Positions 1 to 4,854 of a stretch of 7,316 bases of DNA are shown one piece after another (the first letter of the stretch is position 1; every line of letters starts with the position of its first letter). The notes beneath the pieces are model-generated. The model was given only the letters and a program-made list of their open reading frames with translations. It was not told the origin of the DNA and did no database searches. The position numbers and the translations under genes were made by a program. The stretch covers positions 1 through 7,316 of the forward strand of contig JACCQS010000207.1 in NCBI GenBank assembly GCA_013814015.1, in the 5' to 3' direction. The stretch is from Geodermatophilaceae bacterium. Lineage in GTDB: Bacteria; Actinomycetota; Actinomycetes; Mycobacteriales; Geodermatophilaceae.

Positions 1-523
1 CCGAAAGATGCGGCTGCAACTCCTGGCCCTGGGCGGCCATGTCTACGGCGTACATCAGCGCGCCGTCCACTATTCCGTAGAGCCGCTTGTTGGCCGTGAC
101 CTCCTTGGCCGTCACGGTCCGCGCGACGACGTCGGTGGCCAACTCCCACGACGTCGTGGTCATCGAGCGCCCGACGTAGACCTCGACGATGCCGGTCGGA
201 TGAGCCAGTAGGACTTCGAACTCATCGCCGCCGCTGGCCCGCCACCAGCCGACCTCACGGGCAGCCGGACGGATGATCTCGCCGTCCAGCCCGATCAGCC
301 AGGTCCGGGACTCGTAGGCCAGAAACGGCCGGCCGTCGTGGCTGAACCGGATCCACTGGCCGTAGTGGAAGCCCTCGATCGTCGGGTAGTCGCCCTGACC
401 GCCGCCAGTCCACTCGCCCAGCAGCGGCAGCAACGACAGGATTCCAGGGTGTACGTCCGGGCCGCTGCGTACGTCTGTGGTATCGGCCGGGATAGGCAGG
501 GCGGGAACAGGATTGGGATTCAA
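1..523 (-). CDS. Nitrobindin-type heme beta-barrel protein (FABP-like, DUF1794; Rv0813c family), C-terminus cut by window edge
   Basis: A frame with no ATG gives 174 residues before the window edge. Residues 35-54 carry the nitrobindin signature: LLGEW, then a glycine run into DYPTIEGFHYG. This is followed by FSHDGRPFLAYESRTW, a typical GWWR segment (92-95) and, near the end, KRLYGIVDGALMYAVDMA then PHLS. His172 in PHLS lies where the family places its proximal heme ligand. Known members bind ferric heme in a small antiparallel beta-barrel and isomerise peroxynitrite to nitrate; that activity is inferred here from family. The TTG start at 523 was chosen because AAAGGA lies 8 bases upstream and the protein then has a Pro-rich N-terminal tail of about 25 residues before the barrel. 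Its TTG overlaps the TGA of a possible small ORF upstream (TTGA). It is last in the cysA-sseC operon as far as visible; only the final residues are missing. Confidence 0.92.
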   Translation of the reverse strand, partial: MNPNPVPALPIPADTTDVRSGPDVHPGILSLLPLLGEWTGGGQGDYPTIEGFHYGQWIRFSHDGRPFLAYESRTWLIGLDGEIIRPAAREVGWWRASGGDEFEVLLAHPTGIVEVYVGRSMTTTSWELATDVVARTVTAKEVTANKRLYGIVDGALMYAVDMAAQGQELQPHLS

Positions 524-621
524 CCTTGCGGTCCTTTGTAGACAGTCCAGGCGACTCGCAGCAGTAGCAAAGCACAGACTGCGCACACCACCACGAACGC
601 GATCGCCAGCGTCGTACCCAC
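520..621 (-). CDS. Possible small single-pass membrane protein, 33 aa, coupled to nitrobindin
   Basis: The gap between sseC and the nitrobindin gene holds an in-frame ORF with a strongly hydrophobic run (LAIAFVVVCAVCALLLL) followed by RVAWTVYKGPQG and a TGA. That TGA overlaps the nitrobindin TTG start (TTGA), as expected for translational coupling. About 70 percent of third positions are G or C, consistent with coding. The weak point is the start. The GTG at 621 has its nearest purine-rich site (GGAGAG) about 14 bases upstream, too far. An in-frame TTG at 672 would add 17 residues, very rich in Arg, and would begin 11 bases after the sseC stop. I do not recognise the product. The KGP ending faintly recalls MrpF-type small antiporter subunits, but this is too short to call. 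Chance hydrophobicity is possible. Confidence 0.42.
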   Translation of the reverse strand: MGTTLAIAFVVVCAVCALLLLRVAWTVYKGPQG

Positions 622-683
622 GACATCGAGACTAACTCTCCGCCGTCGTACGGGCCTGCCCCCGCGCCGCAAGTAACCCGGCG

Positions 684-986
684 TCAGCTCAGCGAGATCG
701 CGGCCTCGGTCAGGCCACGGTCGGCCACGACAGCCGCCTCACCGCGCCCGGCCGGCGACAGCGCACGCACCGTCCACGAACCTGGGGCGGCGAAGAACCG
801 GTAGTCCCCGGTCGCACTGCTGACCACCTCCGCCGCGAACTCACCGGTCGCGTCGAGCAACCGGACGTAGGCCGCGGGCACCGGGGCGCCCGCGGACTCG
901 ACGACGCCCTGGATGACCGTCTGCGTGGTCAGATCCACGCCTTCCAGCCCGGCCCCGTTGGCCTTCTGCGCAGGAGCTCCACACAT
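684..986 (-). CDS. sseC: SseC-like DUF1416 protein
   Basis: This 100-residue protein has the same length as M. tuberculosis SseC as I recall it. It matches the family along its whole length: MCGAP start, a TQTVIQGVV strand, YVRLLDATGEFAAEVVSSATGDYRFFAAPGSW core and an RALSPAGRGEA segment. The fold expected is a small beta-sandwich like the regulatory domain of carboxypeptidases. Its biochemical role is not established; in actinobacteria it almost always follows a CysA-type sulfurtransferase, and it does here. An upstream in-frame GTG at 995 exists. I chose ATG 986 because AGTAGG sits 8 bases before it and the resulting MC N-terminus matches the family. The gene is separated from cysA by a 17-bp tandem repeat tract and has no promoter that I can see, so it is probably cotranscribed with cysA. 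Confidence 0.93.
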   Translation of the reverse strand: MCGAPAQKANGAGLEGVDLTTQTVIQGVVESAGAPVPAAYVRLLDATGEFAAEVVSSATGDYRFFAAPGSWTVRALSPAGRGEAAVVADRGLTEAAISLS

Positions 987-996
987 GTCCATCACC

Positions 997-1064
997 TACT
1001 TCGGATCGCCCAGTTCTTCGGATCGCCCTGTTCCTCGGGTCGCCTAGCTCTTCGGATCACCCAG
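997..1064. repeat. Four tandem 17-bp repeats spanning the cysA stop codon
   Basis: Four head-to-tail 17-bp units lie at 997-1013, 1014-1030, 1031-1047 and 1048-1064. On the coding (minus) strand they read CTGGGTGATCCGAAGAG, CTAGGCGACCCGAGGAA, CAGGGCGATCCGAAGAA and CTGGGCGATCCGAAGTA. The first unit encodes the last cysA residues (LGDPK). The cysA TAG stop lies in the second unit, at the one position where it reads CTAG instead of CTGG or CAGG. The array fills the entire cysA-sseC gap and ends next to the sseC ribosome binding site. It looks like slippage or duplication of the 3' end of cysA. Confidence 0.9.
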
Positions 1065-1886
1065 CTCGATCGGCACACCGACCAGCGAGCCGTACTCGGT
1101 CCAGGAGCCGTCATAGTTCTTGACGTTCTGATGCCCCAGCAACTCCCGCAGCACGAACCAGGTGTGCGAGGAGCGCTCGCCGATCCGGCAGTAGGCGATC
1201 GTGTCCTTGCCACCGTCGATGCCGGCGTCGGCATAGAGCTTGGTCAACTCGTCGTCGGACTTGAACGTGCCGTCCTCGTTGGCCGCCTTGCTCCACGGCA
1301 CGCTGAGCGCTCCGGGGATGTGGCCGGGCCGCTGGGCGCCCTCCTGAGGGAGGTGCGCCGGTGCGACCAGCCGACCGGCGAACTCGTCAGGGGACCGTAC
1401 GTCCACGAGGTTGCGCTCGCCGATGACCGAGACGACCTCGTCGCGGAACGCGCGGATCGAGGTGTCGGGCTCCTGGGCGGAGTACGACGTCGCGTCCCGC
1501 GAGACCTCGGCATCGGTCAGGTCGCGGGAGTCCAGCTCCCACTTCTTGCGCCCTCCGTCGAGCAGCACGACCTTCTCGTGGCCGTACAGCTTGAAGTACC
1601 AGTAGGCGTAGGCAGCGAACCAGTTGTTGTTGCCGCCGTAGAGCACGACGGTGTCGTCGTTGCCGATTCCCTTGCCCGAGAGCAGCTGGTCGAACTGCTC
1701 CTTGTTGACGAAGTCACGGCGTACCGGGTCCTGCAAGTCGGACTTCCAGTCCAGCTTCACCGCACCGGCGATGTGCCCCTTGTCGTAGGCGCTGGTGTCC
1801 TCGTCGACCTCGACGAAGACCAGCCCATCGTCGTTCAGATGTTCTTGCGCCCAGTCGGCGGAGACCAGGACGTCGTTGCGGCTCAT
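1044..1886 (-). CDS. cysA: CysA/SseA-family sulfurtransferase (two rhodanese domains)
   Basis: This 280-residue protein closely follows mycobacterial CysA2/CysA3: a DVLVSADWA start, DEDTSAYDKGHIAGAVKLDW, YGGNNNWFAAYAYWYFKLYG, then IRAFRDEV opening the second domain. The first rhodanese-like domain (about 1-140) lacks a catalytic Cys. The second (about 145-270) has the active loop CRIGER, with Cys233 the only cysteine in the protein, so it should form the persulfide intermediate. The family moves sulfane sulfur from thiosulfate or another donor to thiol or cyanide acceptors; the natural acceptor is not known. ATG 1886 was chosen because GAAGGAG lies 10 bases upstream and the start aligns with relatives; a TTG at 1895 is only one base from that site. 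The start is five bases after the DUF4395 stop, and the ribosome site lies within that gene's last codons. The C-terminus ends in repeat-derived LGDPKS. Confidence 0.96.
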   Translation of the reverse strand: MSRNDVLVSADWAQEHLNDDGLVFVEVDEDTSAYDKGHIAGAVKLDWKSDLQDPVRRDFVNKEQFDQLLSGKGIGNDDTVVLYGGNNNWFAAYAYWYFKLYGHEKVVLLDGGRKKWELDSRDLTDAEVSRDATSYSAQEPDTSIRAFRDEVVSVIGERNLVDVRSPDEFAGRLVAPAHLPQEGAQRPGHIPGALSVPWSKAANEDGTFKSDDELTKLYADAGIDGGKDTIAYCRIGERSSHTWFVLRELLGHQNVKNYDGSWTEYGSLVGVPIELGDPKS

Positions 1887-1891
1887 AGCGG

Positions 1892-2386
1892 TCAAACTCC
1901 TTCGGTGGCGCGTACGGCGGTCGTACGCTTCGGCGAGTCACGTTCTGTCATGCGTTGCAGGAAACGTCGTCCTACCAGATACATCTCGCAGCCCAGGCAG
2001 AAACCCGTGGTCGCGTTGAGCAGGGCGGCGGCCAGTGCGAACCCGGCGGCCACGGCTCCGACGATCGGGGCGCCGGCGAGATACCCAACGCTGGCAACGG
2101 CGGCGAAGCCGAAGCCGACCAGCTGGGCGAACCGCAACGGTGACTGCGATTCACGTCGTAGCACCGGCCCGAGCCGGGGTGCGAGCAACTCGCGAAAGGC
2201 TATGCCGTACGGCGAGTACGCCAGTCCGACAAAGGCCCCGATGGCGAAGACTGCGGTCTGGAACAGCAGGATCGCGCCGCTGGACAACAACAGGCCGGCG
2301 GCCAGGACCACCGAGGTGACCCACGCGCTGAAGCGCGGCCCTCGTACGTCTACCTGTGCGATGTTCGGGGGGTGCGGGCTTGACAT
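1892..2386 (-). CDS. DUF4395 integral membrane protein with CxxC motif
   Basis: This 164-residue protein has four likely membrane segments (about 20-41, 43-59, 87-107 and 109-128) and the signature GFCLGCEMYL, with Cys130 and Cys133 just after the last helix. The motif is characteristic of DUF4395, a family commonly found beside thioredoxin-like and sulfurtransferase genes. No function has been shown to my knowledge. The CxxC pair next to a thioredoxin and a sulfurtransferase suggests a membrane thiol-redox or sulfur-relay step, which is inference. ATG 2386 has a strong AGGAGG site 5-6 bases upstream. That same site is complementary to the end of the cysteine-rich leader ORF, so its translation is probably controlled. 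The stop lies five bases from the cysA start: same operon. Confidence 0.87.
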   Translation of the reverse strand: MSSPHPPNIAQVDVRGPRFSAWVTSVVLAAGLLLSSGAILLFQTAVFAIGAFVGLAYSPYGIAFRELLAPRLGPVLRRESQSPLRFAQLVGFGFAAVASVGYLAGAPIVGAVAAGFALAAALLNATTGFCLGCEMYLVGRRFLQRMTERDSPKRTTAVRATEGV

Positions 2387-2390
2387 GGAA

Positions 2391-2491
2391 GCCTCCTACG
2401 GGCCGGGGCGGGGACGTTCGTCGGCGCGGCCACTGAGGATCGGAGGAACTCGGCTGGAGTCCTCGAAGAGGTCAGTGACCTTCTAGGAGGC
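2391..2491 (-). promoter_or_regulatory. Putative cysteine-responsive attenuator: SD/anti-SD pair downstream of leader peptide
   Basis: On the transcribed strand GCCTCCTA (2491 down to 2484), formed by the leader's last sense codons and the first two bases of its stop, is perfectly complementary to TAGGAGGC (2398 down to 2391), which holds the Shine-Dalgarno of the DUF4395 gene. A G-U pair extends it to nine. Pairing would hide that ribosome site. A ribosome stalled with Cys21 of the leader in its A site would cover the anti-SD and free the SD. This predicts higher operon translation when cysteine is scarce. The complementarity is seen; the switch is inferred. Confidence 0.62.
2469..2481. promoter_or_regulatory. 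13-bp perfect palindrome just downstream of the leader stop
   Basis: AGGTCAGTGACCT reads as a perfect odd-centred palindrome two bases after the leader stop codon. As RNA it can extend into a bulged hairpin with the flanking GAA and TTC. It could be part of the attenuator structure or a protein operator. Nothing in the sequence decides which. Confidence 0.45.
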
Positions 2492-2557
2492 CAGACACAG
2501 GCAGCTACCGAGGCGGCACAGATCCACTGTGCGGCGCGAGGTGAGCAGCAAACCCAT
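2483..2557 (-). CDS. Cysteine-rich sulfur leader peptide, 24 aa (actinobacterial 'putative leader peptide' family)
   Basis: The ORF ATG 2557 to TAG 2483 encodes 24 residues: MGLLLTS, then RRTVDLCRLGSCLCLAS. The basic stretch followed by DLxRxxSCLC is the hallmark of short leader peptides found upstream of sulfur-assimilation and sulfurtransferase genes in actinobacteria. Cysteines are residues 14, 19 and 21. Related polycysteine upstream ORFs in mycobacteria attenuate downstream translation in response to cysteine supply, which is known for that family and inferred here. There is no Shine-Dalgarno before the ATG, but a -10 element is placed so that transcription should begin at the A of ATG, so the message is probably leaderless. 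It precedes DUF4395, cysA and sseC by 96 bases. Confidence 0.85.
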   Translation of the reverse strand: MGLLLTSRRTVDLCRLGSCLCLAS

Positions 2558-2563
2558 GTCGCG

Positions 2564-2569
2564 AACGTA
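2564..2569 (-). promoter_or_regulatory. -10 element TACGTT for a leaderless transcript of the leader peptide
   Basis: TACGTT fits the actinobacterial TANNNT -10 consensus. If the A of the leader ATG (2557) is +1, this hexamer falls at exactly -12 to -7. No convincing -35 is seen (GCTCGG at the expected place), which is common for such promoters. It lies between the thioredoxin stop and the leader, giving the downstream operon its own promoter. Confidence 0.62.
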
Positions 2570-2580
2570 CCAGCGCAGAA

Positions 2581-3060
2581 TCATGCCCGAGCCGCCAGAT
2601 CTCCGACGGCCTGGCGCAGTTCGGCTTCACGCGGCATTCCCGAGGCACGGTGGACTGGCCGGCCGCGCTCGTCGACGATGAGCAAGGTCGGGGTACGGCG
2701 GATGTCCAGGCCCCGAACCGCCTCGATGTGATCGGCGACGTCGACCTCGACATGGGCGACATCCGGATGATCTCGGAGCACCCGCTCGACCACGGTGCGC
2801 GCCTGCGGGCAGATCGCGCAGAACTCGCCGGAGAACTGCACAACGGTGATTTTCCCGACTGGCAGGGAGATCCCGAGATCGTCCAGAGCTGGGTCAACGC
2901 CGACGGCCGCGTCCATGTCCTGGCGGTTTCGACGTAAACCGCCAAAGAGGCCGGCCGCCTCGCCTCCGGTAGCTCGGAGCCGGCCGTCGAAGCGTCCACG
3001 CAGCAGCGCGATGGCCACGACCACGAGCAGCACCACCGCCAGCGCGACCACGCCTACCAC
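2581..3060 (-). CDS. thiX: Membrane-anchored thioredoxin-fold protein (ThiX-like, Rv0816c position)
   Basis: The protein is 159 residues. An N-terminal hydrophobic helix (about 2-20) is followed by RGRFDGRLRA and an Arg-rich linker, then a thioredoxin domain from about residue 65. It has the active site FCAICPQAR (Cys81-Ala-Ile-Cys84), the ThrProThr cis-proline loop at Pro124, and the expected VEVDVADHIEAVRGLDI stretch between. The CAIC active site differs from classical WCGPC. Basic residues after the helix favour a cytoplasmic thioredoxin domain by the positive-inside rule. The GTG at 3060 was chosen because GGAAGGA lies six bases upstream; an in-frame GTG at 3075 lacks a ribosome site but would add five residues. 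It is presumed to be a thiol-disulfide reductase, partner unknown. The adjacent DUF4395 CxxC and sulfurtransferase genes make them candidate partners. Upstream lie a possible SigR/SigH-type promoter and a dyad cluster. Confidence 0.88.
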   Translation of the reverse strand: MVGVVALAVVLLVVVAIALLRGRFDGRLRATGGEAAGLFGGLRRNRQDMDAAVGVDPALDDLGISLPVGKITVVQFSGEFCAICPQARTVVERVLRDHPDVAHVEVDVADHIEAVRGLDIRRTPTLLIVDERGRPVHRASGMPREAELRQAVGDLAARA

Positions 3061-3084
3061 CTGCGGTCCTTCCACCTCTGACTG

Positions 3085-3109
3085 AACACATCCGAAGGCG
3101 GCCTATTCC
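3085..3109 (-). promoter_or_regulatory. Possible SigR/SigH-type (thiol-stress) promoter upstream of thiX
   Basis: On the minus strand GGAAT (3109-3105) and GTT (3087-3085) are separated by 17 bases. This fits the GGAA(T/C)-N17/18-GTT pattern of mycobacterial SigH and is one short of the usual Streptomyces SigR spacing. Transcription would start near 3077, just upstream of the GGAAGGA ribosome site. The motif is short, so chance is a real alternative. Confidence 0.45.
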
Positions 3110-3124
3110 GGGCCAGGATCACGC

Positions 3125-3194
3125 GTGCATTGCACCCGTTGTGCCAGCATTGCACCTGATGCATCGGCGGAGATGCGTGCAAGACGGGTGCAAT
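3125..3194. promoter_or_regulatory. Cluster of TTGCAC/GTGCAA dyads and repeats upstream of thiX
   Basis: The lmeA-thiX gap holds overlapping symmetric elements. A perfect 11-bp palindrome GTGCATTGCAC lies at 3125-3135. GCATTGCACC occurs twice, exactly 20 bp apart (3127 and 3147). The 11-bp inverted pair ATTGCACCCGT (3129-3139) and ACGGGTGCAAT (3184-3194) encloses an inner stem GCATC/GATGC (3161-3165 and 3172-3176). A further TGCAAG copy lies at 3178-3183. The 20-bp spacing puts copies on the same DNA face. It lies upstream of the possible thiX promoter and looks like a multi-site operator; a structured 5' leader or terminator is the alternative. No T-run follows the stems. Confidence 0.55.
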
Positions 3195-3222
3195 CCACTG
3201 GCGTCAGCGACGGCTGCTGCGA

Positions 3223-3915
3223 TCAGGCGGGGTCTTCCAGCACGATGTCGCTGCCCTCGGCGACGACCTGCATTCCGTCGCCGACGACCTGGATCCCGGT
3301 GAAGACCAAGCCGAAGGGCAGTTCGGGTACGGGCAGGCTGAGGTCGAGCAGATCCAGGACCACTGCGGTCACCTCGTCGGGCAATTCGGTGTCGAATCCC
3401 TCGACGTTGCTGGCCGTGAGAATGACTTCCCGGCCAACGAGTGCGAGTTCGGCCGTCGCGGCCACCCGGAAGTCCTGACCGAGCAGCGACACGGCCGTCT
3501 CGACCCGAAGGCCTGAGCCGTCACGGGTGACCGTGGCGCCGCCGAGCTGCTCGCCGATGTAGTCGAACGGGAACGTCACAGTCCCCACCACCTTGTCGAC
3601 CGGCACCGAGGAAACCGACCCTGACAACACCGAGCTGAGTGGGACCTGCGCTCCGAGCAGTTGGATGTCCGCGGTTGCGCCCGGCGGCAATCCGAGAGCT
3701 GCGACATCGACGCCGACCCGGACCGACTCATACCGGCCGCCGATCGCCTGGGTCAGAAACGGGAAGCCCTCGATCGAGATGTCCGGCTCCCCGGGAAGCT
3801 GGCCCTCCTCTTGGACGGCGGCGGCCAGCTGATCCTCGGTCAGCACCACCAGGATCCGGTCGGCCGCGATGGCGATACCGAGCAGCACGAGGACTGCGAT
3901 CAGAAGTGCGCGCAT
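3223..3915 (-). CDS. lmeA: LmeA-like DUF2993 exported phospholipid-binding protein
   Basis: This is a 230-residue protein. An N-terminal hydrophobic segment (about 2-18, ALLIAVLVLLGIAIA) acts as signal or anchor, with no lipobox Cys. The rest is a DUF2993 domain: DISIEGFPFLTQAIGGRYESVRVGVD early, then alternating beta segments, ending with FTGIQVVGDGMQVVAEGSDI. The position matches Rv0817c, the M. tuberculosis orthologue of the M. smegmatis LmeA, which binds phospholipid in the periplasm and supports lipomannan mannan elongation. That role is inferred from family and synteny; DUF2993 proteins are numerous. ATG 3915 is the only good start; the ribosome site (GGTCGGG) is weak. It begins 13 bases after the stop of the membrane protein gene, so both probably share a transcript. 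Confidence 0.85.
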   Translation of the reverse strand: MRALLIAVLVLLGIAIAADRILVVLTEDQLAAAVQEEGQLPGEPDISIEGFPFLTQAIGGRYESVRVGVDVAALGLPPGATADIQLLGAQVPLSSVLSGSVSSVPVDKVVGTVTFPFDYIGEQLGGATVTRDGSGLRVETAVSLLGQDFRVAATAELALVGREVILTASNVEGFDTELPDEVTAVVLDLLDLSLPVPELPFGLVFTGIQVVGDGMQVVAEGSDIVLEDPA

Positions 3916-3928
3916 GGCGAGACCCGAC

Positions 3929-4759
3929 CTATCCCATGACCCGAAGTGCCAGGAAGTAGCCGATCGGCGCGGCCCCGGCCAGCGGGAGCAACGCCTGCAG
4001 CCACGGCAGCGACCAGCTCTCCTGCGGCCGATCGGCCGCGACGTAGGAGGCCGCCACGGCCAACAGGGCGGAGACCAGGCCGACGATGGCGCCCAGGATC
4101 GCCGCCCCGAGGCTGTCGATCAGACCGCTTGGATCGGACAGCGTGACCGAGGCGGCAATTCCCGCGCCGACGCTGAGCAGCAGAGCGAGCAAACCGCGAG
4201 GCACACCGGGCGCGATCCGCGGAACGGGTAGGGCCAGATCAACCAGATGCCCGATCACGACGGCGCCGCCGGTCGCGACGACGGTCGCCAGGTATACGGC
4301 TCCGCCGTCGGTGACCCGGTACAGCGCCAGATCGGCCGACAGTGCGACCAGCGTGACCGCAAGGGTGCTCGTCCCGGCGAGGGAGGCAGTGGCCAGCCGA
4401 CGCGGTGCAGAACGGGTGAGCTGGTGCAGCATGGCAGCGACGAAGGCCAGGGCCAGCACGGCAGCCAACGGTCCCAGGTCCGGCTCTGACTGCAGGGCGA
4501 GGACGGTGTCCGCGCTCACCGCCGTACCGGCTCCGATGACCAGTGAGCCGAGGTACCCGCGAGTACCGGTTGCCCGCGACCAGGCGGCGATCAGGCCGAT
4601 CTGCAGCAGCGCGACGGTCACCAGCAGACCGGTCGGTCCGAACTCCCGCGGAGCCAGGACCAGGGCCGCGGTGGCGAGGGCGGCCAGCGCCGCAGCCGGG
4701 ACGTGATGGCGTACCGGCCCGAGGTCAGTCTTGGTTCGCTGCTCGACACCGGTCACCAC
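3929..4759 (-). CDS. Polytopic membrane protein, about nine helices, unknown function
   Basis: The protein has 276 residues rich in Ala, Leu, Val and Gly, with hydrophobic segments near 20-37, 42-60, 68-89, 96-113, 123-146, 153-176, 188-206, 213-241 and 252-272. I recognise no family signature. Short basic loops (for example RSAPRRLAT, 116-124) and a soluble basic N-terminus suggest a cytoplasmic N-terminus. Two adjacent GTG codons (4759 and 4756) could start it and neither has a clear ribosome site, so a short-leader or leaderless message is possible. It diverges from the GlnR-like regulator across 95 bp and runs into lmeA, 13 bases downstream. Sharing a transcript with LmeA suggests an envelope role, but this is only context. 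Confidence 0.8.
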   Translation of the reverse strand: MVTGVEQRTKTDLGPVRHHVPAAALAALATAALVLAPREFGPTGLLVTVALLQIGLIAAWSRATGTRGYLGSLVIGAGTAVSADTVLALQSEPDLGPLAAVLALAFVAAMLHQLTRSAPRRLATASLAGTSTLAVTLVALSADLALYRVTDGGAVYLATVVATGGAVVIGHLVDLALPVPRIAPGVPRGLLALLLSVGAGIAASVTLSDPSGLIDSLGAAILGAIVGLVSALLAVAASYVAADRPQESWSLPWLQALLPLAGAAPIGYFLALRVMG

Positions 4760-4778
4760 GTGATCGTCTCAGACGCAC

Positions 4779-4824
4779 CTGCGCCGGTGAGATATCGTCA
4801 GCGCTTCGCAGCCTGCCGGCGCAG
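4779..4824. promoter_or_regulatory. 9-bp inverted repeat flanking a -10-like box in the divergent intergenic region
   Basis: CTGCGCCGG (4779-4787) and CCGGCGCAG (4816-4824) are perfect inverted copies separated by 28 bp. Between them TATCGT (4793-4798) fits TANNNT and could be the plus-strand -10 of the regulator gene, giving a start near 4805. No -35 is clear. The repeat could be an operator for autoregulation or a 5' leader hairpin. The rest of the 95-bp gap shows nothing else beyond CACGTG at the membrane gene's start. Confidence 0.45.
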
Positions 4825-4854
4825 TCAGGCCTCCGCCACCCCGGGAGATGCCGC

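Noticed and set aside
255..626. Minus-strand ATG frame of 123 codons with a good GGAGAG site
   Set aside because: It overlaps the nitrobindin gene out of frame, its translation is Arg/Trp/Cys-rich and not protein-like, and nitrobindin in the other frame matches its family clearly. A frameshift explanation was considered but there is no domain to restore.
1887..1895. Upstream TTG start for cysA
   Set aside because: It is one base from the GAAGGAG site, too close for initiation; ATG 1886 aligns with relatives.
1131..2486. Plus-strand open frame of 451 codons
   Set aside because: It is antisense to cysA, DUF4395 and part of the leader region, all well-supported families. Its translation is low-complexity Arg/Val/Gly-rich with no domain, as expected of a GC-rich shadow frame.
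2505..2999. Alternative minus-strand frame of 164 codons overlapping thiX
   Set aside because: It is out of frame with the thioredoxin motif (CAIC, cis-Pro), is Ser/Arg-rich, and would overlap the leader peptide.
3125..3194. Dyad cluster as a CRISPR array
   Set aside because: Repeats are only 6-11 bp, mostly inverted and irregular, without uniform spacers or cas genes.
4543..4854. 104-codon upstream extension of the GlnR-like frame
   Set aside because: It is antisense to the membrane protein, Arg/Pro-rich, and the family start at 4855 has a proper ribosome site.
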